Shown here in pieces: positions 1-8,541 of a stretch of DNA of 64,000 nucleotides. The notes under the pieces are model-generated. The model saw only the letters and a list, made by a program, of their open reading frames with translations, ran no database searches and had not been told where the DNA came from. Position numbers and translations under genes: made by a program. Position 1 is the stretch's first letter; every line of letters begins with the position of its first letter. Source of the stretch: an uncultured Flavobacteriales bacterium (lineage in GTDB: Bacteria > Bacteroidota > Bacteroidia > Flavobacteriales_F > PHOS-HE28); contig CALMPI010000050.1 of the NCBI GenBank assembly GCA_937872175.1, positions 62,001 to 126,000 of the forward strand. The letters run 5' to 3'.

Positions 1-168
1 GTTGGGCTCGATGTGCGCCACGGGGATGGTGGCCACGTGGCCCGTGCTGCGCACCGGTGCACCCGCAGCCACACCGATATCGCTGCTCGAAGGCCGTTCG
101 GTGAGGTCCGCGCCGCTGTCCTCCAGGAGGGCGCTCAGGCCACGCCCCAGGCCGCGTTTCTTGGTCAT
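1..168 (-). CDS. parB: ParB chromosome-partitioning protein, N-terminal fragment
   Basis: Only the first 56 residues are in the window; the gene runs off its left edge. The start [17 protein letters not shown] is the classic ParB N-terminus (the GLGRGLxALL box that touches ParA), and the last residues visible, IPVAHIEPN, are the start of the ParB/Srx CTP-binding domain. ParB normally loads at parS and stimulates the ParA ATPase for origin segregation. The ATG overlaps the parA stop by 4 nt (ATGA), so the two are translationally coupled. No parS palindrome was seen in the window. Confidence 0.93.
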   Translation of the reverse strand, partial: MTKKRGLGRGLSALLEDSGADLTERPSSSDIGVAAGAPVRSTGHVATIPVAHIEPN

Positions 169-980
169 TGCTCCTCGGGGATGGCGATCACGCGCTCCGA
201 ACCGGGGATGCGTGTCATGTCGTTCTTCTGCAGGATCTCGCGCGCCAGGTTCAGGTAGTTCACCGCGCCCTTGCTGCTCGCGTCGTGCATGATGATGGTC
301 TGTCCATGGCTGGGCGCTTCACCCAGGGCCACGTTGCGGTGCACCACCGTGTCGAACACCAGCTGCTGGAAGTGGGTCTTCACTTCCTCCACCACCTGGT
401 TGGCCAGGCGCAGGCGGCTGTCGTACATCGTCAGCAGCATGCCTTCGATCACGAGCTCCGGGTTCAGGCGCTGCTGCACGATCTTGATGGTGTTCAGCAG
501 CTTGCCGAGGCCTTCCAGTGCGAAGTATTCGCACTGCACCGGCACGATCACGCTGTCCGCCGCGGTCAGCGCGTTCACGGTCACCAGGCCCAGGCTGGGG
601 CTGCAGTCGATGATGATCAGGTCGTACTGGTCGCGCAGCGGGTCGAGCACCTTCTTCATCTGGCGCTCCCGCTCGCTCATGTCGATCATCTCGATCTCGG
701 CGCCCACCAGGTCGATGTGGCCCGGCAGCAGGTCGAGGTTCGGGTTGTCGGTGCCCAACACCACCTCGCTGGCCGGGGTGCCGTTGATGATGCACTCATA
801 GATGCTGGCCTTCACGTTGCGCGGGTCGAAGCCCACGCCGCTGGTGGCGTTGGCCTGCGGGTCGGCGTCCACCAACAGGGTGCGGCGCTCCAGCACGCCG
901 AAGCAGGCGGCCAGGTTGATGGCGGTGGTGGTCTTGCCCACGCCGCCTTTCTGGTTCACAATGGCGATGATCTTGGACAT
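165..980 (-). CDS. parA: ParA/Soj chromosome-partitioning ATPase
   Basis: A 271-residue deviant Walker-A ATPase of the ParA/Soj family. The P-loop KGGVGKTT lies at residues 11-18, the switch motif VDADPQ at about 37-42, and the Walker B segment [10 protein letters not shown] near residue 120. It lacks the N-terminal HTH of plasmid ParA proteins, so it is the chromosomal (Soj) type and should bind DNA non-specifically as an ATP dimer. I chose the ATG giving [10 protein letters not shown] because the frame upstream adds 11 residues not expected in the family. It is the first gene of a parA-parB pair read leftward. Confidence 0.95.
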   Translation of the reverse strand: MSKIIAIVNQKGGVGKTTTAINLAACFGVLERRTLLVDADPQANATSGVGFDPRNVKASIYECIINGTPASEVVLGTDNPNLDLLPGHIDLVGAEIEMIDMSERERQMKKVLDPLRDQYDLIIIDCSPSLGLVTVNALTAADSVIVPVQCEYFALEGLGKLLNTIKIVQQRLNPELVIEGMLLTMYDSRLRLANQVVEEVKTHFQQLVFDTVVHRNVALGEAPSHGQTIIMHDASSKGAVNYLNLAREILQKNDMTRIPGSERVIAIPEEQ

Positions 981-1131
981 GGCTGTCGGTCGGCCTGGTT
1001 CAGTGCCCTTCAAGAAAACGTTGGGTCAACGGTTATGGCCGGCGCAAAGAAGGGCAGGGGAGGCTCCCCGTCGATGTTGATAACAAGGCGATTTTTGAAC
1101 AACCTGCTGTCGGCGTGGCGGGGCGTGCCGT

Positions 1132-1494
1132 TCAGCCGTCCTTCCGCTCCAGGTCGTCGAAGTCCACGTCCGTGAACCGGTCGCCGCCTTCGGCCGGCGG
1201 TGTGGCCTCGGGGTCACGCGGCGGTTGGTCGGCCTGGTACTGGCCCGTGGCCCGCAACCGGTCGATCTCGTCGAAGGCGTCGTGCAGGCCATCGAGGAAC
1301 TTGTCGAAGTCCTCCTTGTACAGGAAGATCTTGTGCTTCTCGTAGGTCGCCGTGCCGTCCGGGTTGCTGTGTTTCTTGCTCTCGGTGATGGTGAGGAAGA
1401 GGTCGCGGCCGCGGGTGCTCTTCACATCGAAGAAATACGTGCGCTTGCCGGCCCTCACGGCCTTGGAGTACACATCCTCACGGTCGTCCGCCAT
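1132..1494 (-). CDS. DUF3276 / PUR-alpha-like nucleic-acid-binding protein
   Basis: A 120-residue protein resembling the PUR-alpha-like DUF3276 family common in Bacteroidota. The core AGKRTYFFDVKSTRGRDLFL followed by TITESKK and the KIFLYKEDFDKF segment matches the beta-beta-beta-alpha PUR repeat; family members bind single-stranded DNA or RNA. The C-terminal 35 residues are acidic and proline-rich and probably disordered. A good Bacteroidota promoter lies just upstream (see 1518-1547), so it is likely transcribed alone. The cellular role of the family is not well established. Confidence 0.85.
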   Translation of the reverse strand: MADDREDVYSKAVRAGKRTYFFDVKSTRGRDLFLTITESKKHSNPDGTATYEKHKIFLYKEDFDKFLDGLHDAFDEIDRLRATGQYQADQPPRDPEATPPAEGGDRFTDVDFDDLERKDG

Positions 1495-1517
1495 CGCTGG
1501 GTCCGGTTTCGGTCAAC

Positions 1518-1547
1518 CAAAGATAGAAGGACATCCGGACCGGGCAA
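1518..1547 (-). promoter_or_regulatory. Bacteroidota-type promoter for the DUF3276 gene
   Basis: On the minus strand TATCTTTG (1525 to 1518) matches the -7 consensus TAnnTTTG exactly, and TTG (1547 to 1545) sits 19 nt further upstream as a -33 element. The start codon is 24 nt downstream, giving a short leader. Confidence 0.6.
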
Positions 1548-1556
1548 GGGGGCGCC

Positions 1557-3434
1557 TCACGCCTCACGCGCCTCCTCCAGCAGCTGCTCCTGATGCAGGC
1601 GGGCATAGATGCCGCCCTTCGCCAGTAGGGTCGCGTGGTCGCCCTCCTCGGTCACCCGACCGTGGTCGAGCACCAGGATGTGGTCCGCATCCTGCACGGC
1701 GCTGATGCGGTGGCTGATCAGGACCGTGGTGCGACCGGTGTCGCGTTGCGCGCGGAGGTCGCGCAGGAAGGCCGCCTCCGTGGCGGTGTCCACGGCGCTC
1801 AACGGGTCGTCCAGGATGAGGATGCGGGGCCTCGTGGCCAGGGCCCTGGCGATGCTCACCCGCTGCTTCTGGCCGCCGCTGAGCGTCACGCCGCGCTCGC
1901 CCAGCAACGTATCGTACCCCTTCGGGAAGCCCGTGATGTTCTCGTGCACCTGGGCCTGCCGGGAGGCCGTGGTGATAAGCGCCTCGTCCGCGCCATCGGC
2001 GCCGAAGGCGATGTTGTCCGCGATGCGCTCGCTGAACAGGAACACGTCCTGCGGCACATGCCCGATGTGGCGGCGCAGCCCGGCCAGGTCGTACTCCGGC
2101 AGCGGTACACCGTCGATCAGCACGGCGCCCGCCGTGGGGTCGTAGTGCCGGACGAGCAGATCGGCCACGGTGCTCTTGCCCGATCCCGTGTGGCCCACGA
2201 TGGCCAGGGTTCCACCGGGGGGCACATGGAAGCTCACCTCGCGCAGCGCCTCGATGCCCGTATCGGGGTAGGTGAAGCTCACGCGCTCGAACCGCAGGTC
2301 GCCCTTCAGGTCGGCCGGCACCCGATGGCCGGGCCGCACGTTGGGGCGCGCGTCCAGGAACTCGTTGATGCGCTCCATGCTGGCCGACGCCTGCTGCACC
2401 AACGACACCACCCAGCCCACCGAGGCGAAAGGCCAGGTGAGCATGTTCACGTAGATGATGAACTCCGCGATGTTCCCCACGGTCACCGTGGGATCGCCGG
2501 CGATGAGCATGCGGCCGCCGATGTAGACCGTGAGGATGGAGCTGATGCCGATGAGCAGCCCGATGGCCGGCATGAACAGGGCGTCCACACGCGCCTGGGC
2601 CAGGCTGAGGGTGCGGTAGCGCGCACTGCTCGCCAGGAACCGGTCCGCCGCGTGATCCTCGCGCGAATAGGCCTTCAGCACGCGGATGCCGCTGAAGGAC
2701 TCCTGGGCCAGGGTGCTCAGCACGCTCTGCTGGCGTTGCACATCGAGGCTGCGGCGGTTGATGAGGTCGCTGACGCGGTAGATCACCAGGCTCATCAGCG
2801 GCAGGGGCAGCAGGGTCCATAAGGTCAAGGTGGGGTTCACCGACAGCATGAAGCCGATGCACATGATGAAGAGCACCACCAGGTTCACCGTGTACATCAC
2901 CGCCGGGCCGAGGTACATCCGCACCTTGCCCACGTCCTCGCTGATGCGGTTCATGAGGTCGCCGGTGCTGTGGCGTTTGTAGAACGCGCGGTCAAGCGAC
3001 TGGTAGTGGTCGAAGATCACGTTCTTCAGGTCGTACTCGATCAAGCGGCTCATCACGATGATGGTCTGCCGCATGAAGAACATGAACAAGCCTTTCAGCA
3101 GGGCGAACACCAGGTAGAGCGCGGCGAGCAGGAGGGCGCACCGGGTCACGGTGGCGGCGATCTCGTCGCGGTCGGCGAGGTCGTCCAGCATGCCGGGCAG
3201 GTCGAGGCCGGTCCAGCCCACCCAGAGCTGCAGGGTGGCCGGCACGCTGAGGGCCCGTTCCGCGGCAGGCCGGTCGGCCTGGGCGATCCCGGCAGCGATG
3301 AGGTCCACCGCCTCGCGCACCACCTGCGGGCTGTACACCGCGAACAGGTTGCTGAGCACGATGAACAGGAAGCCGAGCAGCAACCGGCCCCGATAGCGTC
3401 GGAAGTAGGGGTTCAGCGCGAGGAGCGGGCGCAT
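1557..3434 (-). CDS. ABC transporter, fused permease and ATPase (exporter type)
   Basis: A 625-residue half-transporter of the MsbA/LmrA exporter class. The N-terminal half carries the six-helix transmembrane domain with the family segment YDLKNVIFDHYQSLDRAFY; the ATPase half has Walker A GHTGSGKST near residue 415, signature LSGGQKQR near 516 and Walker B ILILDDPLSAVD with H-loop ISHR. Like homologues it should work as a homodimer. About 55 extra residues between the first two helices (around 50-100) are longer than in MsbA. Substrate cannot be told from sequence; lipid or drug export is the usual role. Confidence 0.9.
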   Translation of the reverse strand: MRPLLALNPYFRRYRGRLLLGFLFIVLSNLFAVYSPQVVREAVDLIAAGIAQADRPAAERALSVPATLQLWVGWTGLDLPGMLDDLADRDEIAATVTRCALLLAALYLVFALLKGLFMFFMRQTIIVMSRLIEYDLKNVIFDHYQSLDRAFYKRHSTGDLMNRISEDVGKVRMYLGPAVMYTVNLVVLFIMCIGFMLSVNPTLTLWTLLPLPLMSLVIYRVSDLINRRSLDVQRQQSVLSTLAQESFSGIRVLKAYSREDHAADRFLASSARYRTLSLAQARVDALFMPAIGLLIGISSILTVYIGGRMLIAGDPTVTVGNIAEFIIYVNMLTWPFASVGWVVSLVQQASASMERINEFLDARPNVRPGHRVPADLKGDLRFERVSFTYPDTGIEALREVSFHVPPGGTLAIVGHTGSGKSTVADLLVRHYDPTAGAVLIDGVPLPEYDLAGLRRHIGHVPQDVFLFSERIADNIAFGADGADEALITTASRQAQVHENITGFPKGYDTLLGERGVTLSGGQKQRVSIARALATRPRILILDDPLSAVDTATEAAFLRDLRAQRDTGRTTVLISHRISAVQDADHILVLDHGRVTEEGDHATLLAKGGIYARLHQEQLLEEAREA

Positions 3435-3453
3435 GGGTGACCGGCGAACGTGC

Positions 3454-3461
3454 TAGTTTTG
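3454..3461 (+). promoter_or_regulatory. Probable -7 element for the leucine dehydrogenase operon
   Basis: TAGTTTTG fits TAnnTTTG. It lies in the short divergent gap between the ABC transporter and leucine dehydrogenase. No convincing TTTG -33 element at the usual spacing. Confidence 0.45.
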
Positions 3462-3542
3462 CGCCGCCCCGGAGGACCGGCCCGTCAAAGGTAGCCGCCC
3501 CGCATGCCTCCGGTGTTCCCTCACCCGCAAGCACGCACATCC

Positions 3543-4643
3543 ATGGCCACCACCACCGCCAAGGCCACCGAGGCCGCCGCCATCATCGGCCGCATGGAGC
3601 AGCACGATCACGAGGAAGTGTTGTTCTGCTTCGATCGCCCCACCGGTCTGCGGGCCATCATCGCCATCCACGACACCACCCTGGGGCCCGCCCTGGGCGG
3701 CACCCGCATGTGGCCTTACACCAGCGAGGCCGAGGCCATCAGTGATGTGCTTCGTCTCAGCCGCGGCATGACGTACAAGAGCGCCCTCGCCGGGCTCGAC
3801 CTGGGCGGGGGCAAGGCCGTCATCATCGGCGACGCCCGCGTGGACAAGACCGAGGCCATGTTCCGCCGCTTCGGCCGCTTCGTACACAGCCTCAACGGCC
3901 GCTACATCACCGCCGAGGATGTGGGCATGAGCACCGCCGAGATGGTGAACATCCGCAAGGAGACCCCGCATGTGGCCGGCCTGCCCGAAGAGATCGGCGG
4001 CAGCGGAGACCCCAGCCCGGTCACCGCCTACGGCGTGTTCTGCGGCATGAAGGCCGCGGCAAAGACCGCCTACGGCAGCGAGAACCTCAGCGGTCGCAAG
4101 GTGGCCATCCAGGGCGCGGGCAACGTGGGCCGCCACCTGGCCACCCACCTGGTGAAGGCCGGGGCGCAGGTGTTCCTCACGGACATCCATGAGGAGAAGC
4201 TGGCGGCCATCAAGGCCGAACTGCCCGCCATCACCCTGGTGAAGCCCACGGAGATCTACGACCTGGACATGGACATCTATTCGCCCTGTGCGCTGGGCGC
4301 CACGGTGAACGATGACACGCTGCCCAGGCTCAAGTGCAGCGTCATCGCCGGGGCCGCCAACAACCAGCTCGCGAACGAGAGCGTGCACGGCCCGGAGGTG
4401 ATGAAGCGCGGCATCCTGTACGCGCCTGATTTCCTGATCAACGCGGGAGGCATCATCAACTGCGCCTGGGAGCGGAAGGGCTATGATCGCAAGGCGGCCA
4501 TGATGCAGACCGAAGCCATCTACAGCACCGCCCTGGCCATCTTCAAGCGCAGTGCCGACGAAGGCATCCCCACCTATCTGGCCGCCAACCAGGCCGCCGA
4601 ACAGCGCGTCCGCAGCATCCGTCAGGCCGGACTGCGATCCTGA
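3543..4643 (+). CDS. Leucine dehydrogenase (Glu/Leu/Phe/Val dehydrogenase family)
   Basis: A 366-residue NAD-dependent amino-acid dehydrogenase that interconverts branched-chain amino acids and 2-oxo acids with ammonium. The substrate-binding glycine loop LGGTRMWPY, lysines of TYK79 and GGGK91, and the Rossmann motif GAGNVG at 191-196 are all present, and the length fits octameric leucine dehydrogenases rather than glutamate dehydrogenases. I chose ATG 3543; an in-frame ATG at 3504 would add 13 poorly conserved residues. It heads the nusB-DUF1573-yajC-coaE run, an arrangement familiar in Flavobacteriia. Confidence 0.92.
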   Translation: MATTTAKATEAAAIIGRMEQHDHEEVLFCFDRPTGLRAIIAIHDTTLGPALGGTRMWPYTSEAEAISDVLRLSRGMTYKSALAGLDLGGGKAVIIGDARVDKTEAMFRRFGRFVHSLNGRYITAEDVGMSTAEMVNIRKETPHVAGLPEEIGGSGDPSPVTAYGVFCGMKAAAKTAYGSENLSGRKVAIQGAGNVGRHLATHLVKAGAQVFLTDIHEEKLAAIKAELPAITLVKPTEIYDLDMDIYSPCALGATVNDDTLPRLKCSVIAGAANNQLANESVHGPEVMKRGILYAPDFLINAGGIINCAWERKGYDRKAAMMQTEAIYSTALAIFKRSADEGIPTYLAANQAAEQRVRSIRQAGLRS

Positions 4644-4676
4644 ACGTCCGTCGCCCGCAACAGCCCACCCGCCCGC

Positions 4677-5627
4677 ATGCTCAACCGGCGCTACCTGCGC
4701 ATCAAGGTCTACCAGTCGCTCTATGCCTATTGGCAAAGCGATTCCTCCAGCGCCGCGCGCATCGAGAAGGAGCTGTTCCTGAGCATCGAACGCACCTTCG
4801 ACCTGTTCGTTTCGCTGTTGCTCACCTTCGGCGAGCTGCGCCGCGCCAGTGAGCTCCGCATCGAGGAACGACGGCTGAAGCGCCTGCCCACCGCCGAGGA
4901 CCTCAACCCCAACCGGCGCTTCGTGGACGGTACCCTGCTGAACGCGATCGCGGGCTCGTCCGTGCTGGAGGCCGAAGCCGGCAAACGAAAGGTGGGGTGG
5001 ATGGGGCAGGGCGACCTGTTCCAGCGGATCCTCAAACAGATGGACCAGGATGAACGCTACAAGGCCTTCGTCGCCACCCCGGCCGACGATCTGCGCAGCG
5101 AGCAGCAGTTCCTGCTCCACCTGTTCGTCGAGCTTGTCGCCAACGCGGAGGAACTGCACGATCATTTCGAGGCGCGCAGCATCTACTGGCTGGAGGACCT
5201 CGACCTGGCCTGCGCACTGGTGAAGCGCGTGCTCGAAGGCCTTCGCGCTCCGGCCGCGTTCGACCCGGCCGTGGTCGACGTGCTGGCCGCCCCGTCCGCT
5301 GAACAGCATTTCGTCAGCACCCTCTTCCGGACAAGCATCGAGCAGGGCGATGAGCACGGTCGACTCATCGCCGAGAAGGCCGCCAACTGGGAGGCTGACC
5401 GGATCGCCCTCAGTGACATGATCCTCATGCGCATGGCCCTCACCGAGGCGCGCACCTTCGAGGACATCCCGGTGAAGGTGACCCTCAATGAGTACATCGA
5501 GGTGGCCAAGGCCTACAGCACCCCCAAGAGCAAGAACTTCATCAACGGCATCCTCGACAAGCTGTTCCAGGAGCTCAAGGAGCAGGGCGCGATCCGCAAG
5601 GTGGGCCGCGGGTTGCTGGAGGGCTGA
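4677..5627 (+). CDS. nusB: NusB transcription antitermination factor, long Bacteroidota form
   Basis: A 316-residue protein; the N-terminal MLNRRYLRIKVYQSLYAYWQ and the C-terminal ALTEARTFEDIPVKVTLNEYIEVAKAY followed by KNFINGILDKLF are diagnostic of NusB. The C-terminal third is the RNA- and NusE-binding helical bundle; the extra roughly 150 N-terminal residues are the usual Bacteroidota extension compared with the 139-residue E. coli protein. Acts in the rRNA antitermination complex. It follows leucine dehydrogenase by 33 nt and is 11 nt ahead of the DUF1573 lipoprotein, so it is probably co-transcribed. Confidence 0.92.
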   Translation: MLNRRYLRIKVYQSLYAYWQSDSSSAARIEKELFLSIERTFDLFVSLLLTFGELRRASELRIEERRLKRLPTAEDLNPNRRFVDGTLLNAIAGSSVLEAEAGKRKVGWMGQGDLFQRILKQMDQDERYKAFVATPADDLRSEQQFLLHLFVELVANAEELHDHFEARSIYWLEDLDLACALVKRVLEGLRAPAAFDPAVVDVLAAPSAEQHFVSTLFRTSIEQGDEHGRLIAEKAANWEADRIALSDMILMRMALTEARTFEDIPVKVTLNEYIEVAKAYSTPKSKNFINGILDKLFQELKEQGAIRKVGRGLLEG

Positions 5628-5638
5628 ACGTGACCAAG

Positions 5639-6160
5639 ATGGTGCATCCGAACGCCACCTTCCTTCCCTGCCAGAACCCCTTGCGGCGGGTGCTGTCCGC
5701 CGCCTTCGTCCTTGTCGTTCTTCTCCTCGGCGGCTGCCGCATCACCGACCATAGCGAGCACGCTTCGGACGAGGTGGACCCCACGGCCCTCGACGGCCGG
5801 GCCTCCGGTTACACCGACGCCTCCGGTGAGCTGCCGGTGATGACCTTCGACAGCACCCTGATCCACATGGGCCGCATTTCCCAGGGCACCGTGGTGGAAC
5901 GCCGCTTCCGGTTCCGAAACACCGGTGTGGGCGATCTGGTGATCGCCGATGTTCGCGGCAGCTGCGGGTGCACCGTGGGCAAGGACTGGCCCCGGCGGCC
6001 GATCGCACCCGGCGACACCGGCGCCATCACCGTTTCCTTCGACAGTGAAGGGCGGGAAGGCATCCAGGAGAAGACCGTTTCGGTGGTCGCCAATACGCGT
6101 CCGCCCACCACCATCCTCACCATCAAGGGCGAAGTGCTCACTCCGCTCTCCAACCCCTGA
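5639..6160 (+). CDS. DUF1573 domain lipoprotein
   Basis: A 173-residue predicted lipoprotein. A hydrophobic stretch ends in the lipobox LLGGC (Cys33), followed by an acidic linker and one DUF1573 domain (about 65-170) with the hallmark ERRFRFRNTGVGDLVI and SCGCTVGKDWPRRPIAPGDTG split across it. The domain has an Ig-like (ASPM/SPD-2/Hydin) fold. I chose the ATG at 5639; a GTG three codons upstream is also possible. Function unknown, probably periplasmic or outer-membrane attached. Located between nusB and yajC. Confidence 0.85.
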   Translation: MVHPNATFLPCQNPLRRVLSAAFVLVVLLLGGCRITDHSEHASDEVDPTALDGRASGYTDASGELPVMTFDSTLIHMGRISQGTVVERRFRFRNTGVGDLVIADVRGSCGCTVGKDWPRRPIAPGDTGAITVSFDSEGREGIQEKTVSVVANTRPPTTILTIKGEVLTPLSNP

Positions 6161-6174
6161 ACCCGACCAACCGC

Positions 6175-6507
6175 ATGATGTTCCCGCTCTCCTTCCCCCT
6201 GCAGGCCGCCGGCCAGCAAAGCCCGTACAGTTTCTGGATCATGATGGGCCTGCTGATGGTCGTCTTCTACTTCTTCATGATCCGCCCGCAGCAGAAGAAG
6301 GCCAAGGATGCCCGCAAGTTCCGCGAGTCCATCCAGAAGGGCATGAAGGTGGTCACCATCGGCGGTGTGCATGGCAAGGTGGCCGAAGTGAACGACAAGA
6401 CCGTGCTGCTGGAGGTGGACACCAACGTGAAGATCCGCTTCGAGAAGAGCGCCCTCGCCATGGACAGCTCCCAGCAGCTGAACGAAGAGGCCGTGAAGGC
6501 CAGCTGA
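6175..6507 (+). CDS. yajC: YajC, Sec translocon accessory subunit
   Basis: A 110-residue single-span inner-membrane protein: the helix FWIMMGLLMVVFYFFMIRP (about 21-39) is followed by the invariant PQQKKAKD and the cytosolic beta domain KGMKVVTIGGVHGKVAEV. YajC associates with SecDF-YidC. Starts 14 nt after the DUF1573 gene and belongs to the same run of genes. Two consecutive ATG codons open the frame. Confidence 0.93.
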   Translation: MMFPLSFPLQAAGQQSPYSFWIMMGLLMVVFYFFMIRPQQKKAKDARKFRESIQKGMKVVTIGGVHGKVAEVNDKTVLLEVDTNVKIRFEKSALAMDSSQQLNEEAVKAS

Positions 6508-6570
6508 TCCATCGGTGAGCACCCGCCGGATGCGAACCTGCCACCCGAACGGAACCAGGCTCGGGCATCC

Positions 6571-6584
6571 GCGCACAGGTGCGC
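6571..6584. repeat. Short perfect inverted repeat upstream of coaE
   Basis: GCGCAC-AG-GTGCGC is a perfect 6-bp inverted repeat in the 148-nt gap between yajC and coaE. It could be an operator half-site pair or a weak hairpin; nothing else stands out in this gap. Confidence 0.35.
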
Positions 6585-6655
6585 AGGAGCGCATGACCAC
6601 ATGGGCGGAGGTGCACCCATGACGATCTGGGGGTCGCCCAACGAGCGTTGAGCCC

Positions 6656-7246
6656 ATGCGGAGGATCGGCATCACCGGCGGCATCGGCAGTGGGAAATCC
6701 ACCGTCTGCCGCGTGTTCGCGGTGCTGGGGGTTCCCGTGTTCGATGCGGACGCCGCAGGCAGACGCCTGCTCGTGGAGGATCCCGCGGTGAGGAAGGCGG
6801 TGATCGAAGCGTTCGGTGCGGACGCCTACCCGGCCGGAGCCTTGGATCGCGGGTTCCTGGCAAGGGCGATCTTTTCCGACGCCCACGCGCGAACGCGATT
6901 GAACGGCATCGTCCACCCTGCGGTCCGTGCCACCTTCGCACAGTGGGCGGGCGTGCAGGATGCCCCTTACGTGTTGATGGAGTCCGCGATCCTGGTGGGC
7001 AGCGGTGGTGCCCGTGCGCTGGACGGCCTGGTGCTGGTGACCGCACCCGCGGACCTTCGGTTGCGCCGCACCATGCTGCGTGACGGTGCTGATGAACAGG
7101 CCGTGCGCGATCGCATGGCCGCCCAGGACACCGAGGAGGACATGCGGGCGGCCGCAGGGTTTGTGATCCTCAATGATGATCTCCATCTGGTGATCCCGCA
7201 GGTGCTCGACGTGCATCGCGGCCTGGTGCAACAGGATCCCGCATGA
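6656..7246 (+). CDS. coaE: Dephospho-CoA kinase
   Basis: A 196-residue CoaE: it phosphorylates the 3' hydroxyl of dephospho-CoA, the last step of coenzyme A synthesis. P-loop GGIGSGKST at residues 8-16, the conserved DADAAGRRLL segment near 35, and LNGIVHPAVR near 85 are all family hallmarks. Its end overlaps the next gene by 4 nt (ATGA). Confidence 0.93.
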   Translation: MRRIGITGGIGSGKSTVCRVFAVLGVPVFDADAAGRRLLVEDPAVRKAVIEAFGADAYPAGALDRGFLARAIFSDAHARTRLNGIVHPAVRATFAQWAGVQDAPYVLMESAILVGSGGARALDGLVLVTAPADLRLRRTMLRDGADEQAVRDRMAAQDTEEDMRAAAGFVILNDDLHLVIPQVLDVHRGLVQQDPA

Positions 7247-7524
7247 ACGACCTGGAACGGGTGCCCTGGTCACGGACGGCGCGGTCGCTGGCGGTGCTCA
7301 GTCTGCCGGCGGCCCTGCTGGCGCAATTGGTGGTGCCCGCCCTGTTGATGGCCGTGTGCGCGCTGGTGCTCGCCCTTCGCGGGCGTGCGCGGGCCGCGAG
7401 CCTTCCGCACCGGTTCGGTCCGGCCGGCGAGCGCCACGCGCGGATCTCCATCCGCCTGGCGGTCCTGGGTGCGGCGCTGTCGCTGGTGCTGTGGGCGTTG
7501 TACGCCGCGGCGGTGCTTCCTTGA
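7243..7524 (+). CDS. Small two-helix membrane protein
   Basis: A 93-residue protein with two predicted membrane helices: roughly residues 15-45 (AVLSLPAALLAQLVVPALLM) and 70-92 (AVLGAALSLVLWALYAAAVL), separated by a basic loop rich in Arg. I do not recognise the family. Translational coupling to coaE through the ATGA overlap supports it being real. It converges on the exonuclease gene with a 9-nt gap. Confidence 0.6.
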   Translation: MNDLERVPWSRTARSLAVLSLPAALLAQLVVPALLMAVCALVLALRGRARAASLPHRFGPAGERHARISIRLAVLGAALSLVLWALYAAAVLP

Positions 7525-7533
7525 AGCCCCGGA

Positions 7534-8091
7534 TCAGGCCCTGGCCTCCCGGGCCGGATGGTGGATGGCCCGTGCCACCCGCTCCGCGCCGAACCCATCG
7601 ATGAAGCGCCCCAGCAACGCGGCGGTGGCGCGTGCATCGTTCAAGGCGCGGTGGCGACCGGTGAAGGGGATGCCGAAGTGGCGGCACAGGCTGCCCAGGT
7701 TGTGATGGCTGAGCTGCGGCACCAGCTGGCGGCTGAGCCGCTCCGTGCACAAGGTCGACCGGTCGAACGCCGCGCCCGCCCGACCGCATTCCGCCGTCAG
7801 GGCCGCCATATCGTAGCGCGCATTGTGCGCCACGATCACCCGGGTGTCGGTGAGCAGCAGCAGGCGGGGAACGATCCGATGGAACCGCGGCGCGTGGCGT
7901 AGCTCGTCCGGTGCGATGCCCGTGAGCATCCGTGCGAAGGCCGGCACGGGCACGCCAGGGTCCACCAAGGCGCTCCAGGCGATGTGTCCGTCCGCATCCG
8001 GCAGCACCAAGGCCAGCTCCATGATCCGGCCCCGCAGCGGGTCGCCCAAGGTCGTCTCCACATCCACCACGGCGTAGCCCATCTGCTCCAT
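7534..8091 (-). CDS. DnaQ-like 3'-5' exonuclease (DEDDh)
   Basis: A 185-residue exonuclease of the DNA polymerase III epsilon / RNase T superfamily. Exo I is VVDVETT (Asp10, Glu12), Exo II is HNARYDMAAL, and Exo III is HRALNDARAT, giving the full DEDDh set. The length fits a stand-alone epsilon-like nuclease with no polymerase or UvrC-type fusion. I chose the start MEQMGYAVVDVE; the frame is open 15 codons further upstream but without family similarity. Probably DNA proofreading or repair. Confidence 0.85.
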   Translation of the reverse strand: MEQMGYAVVDVETTLGDPLRGRIMELALVLPDADGHIAWSALVDPGVPVPAFARMLTGIAPDELRHAPRFHRIVPRLLLLTDTRVIVAHNARYDMAALTAECGRAGAAFDRSTLCTERLSRQLVPQLSHHNLGSLCRHFGIPFTGRHRALNDARATAALLGRFIDGFGAERVARAIHHPAREARA

Positions 8092-8159
8092 GGGGCGCTC
8101 ATACGGCGGGCGGGGCGCCCGGGTTCCTGCGAGCATTGCCTTTGATACCTTGCCCGCCC

Positions 8160-8537
8160 ATGGAGGCGATCGACCTGCGACTGGCCGTGCTGTGCGTGCG
8201 TGCGGACGGCATCCTGGAGATCCGCTTCAAGCCCGGTCTGCTCACCGATGCCGCGGGTGTGCAGGAGGTGGTGGAGGGGCGGCGTCGGCTCTGCGAGGGC
8301 GCACCCCGCCGGGTGATGGTCGTGCTGGCCGAGGATGTGGACTTCGAACTGGAGGTGACCACCACGGACAATGCACCGCAGGTGGCCGACCGCACCGTGG
8401 CCGAGGCCACCGTGGCCACCACCACCCTCAACAACAAGGTCGCCTCCATGTACTACCGCTACATCCACCATCCGTACCCCACCAGTGTGCACGTCTCGGA
8501 GGACAGCGCGGTGGAGTGGTTGCTGCAACAGACATGA
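8160..8537 (+). CDS. Conserved hypothetical protein, possibly SpoIIAA/STAS-like fold
   Basis: A 125-residue soluble protein without signal or membrane segment. The pattern (strand, helix VQEVVEGRRRLCEG, strand RRVMVVLAEDVDF, then an alanine-rich helix and a C-terminal VSEDSAVEWL) resembles small STAS/SEC14-like proteins seen in Bacteroidota, but I cannot name a family with certainty. The start ATG 8160 is preceded at 8146-8153 by TACCTTGC, a near-match to the -7 element only 6 nt from the ATG. Divergent from the exonuclease and 4 nt ahead of the acyltransferase, so likely co-transcribed with the latter. Confidence 0.6.
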   Translation: MEAIDLRLAVLCVRADGILEIRFKPGLLTDAAGVQEVVEGRRRLCEGAPRRVMVVLAEDVDFELEVTTTDNAPQVADRTVAEATVATTTLNNKVASMYYRYIHHPYPTSVHVSEDSAVEWLLQQT

Positions 8538-8541
8538 CCGC

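Noticed and set aside
6508-6655. Riboswitch or leader before coaE
   Set aside because: Only one 6-bp inverted repeat is visible; no conserved aptamer core recognised.
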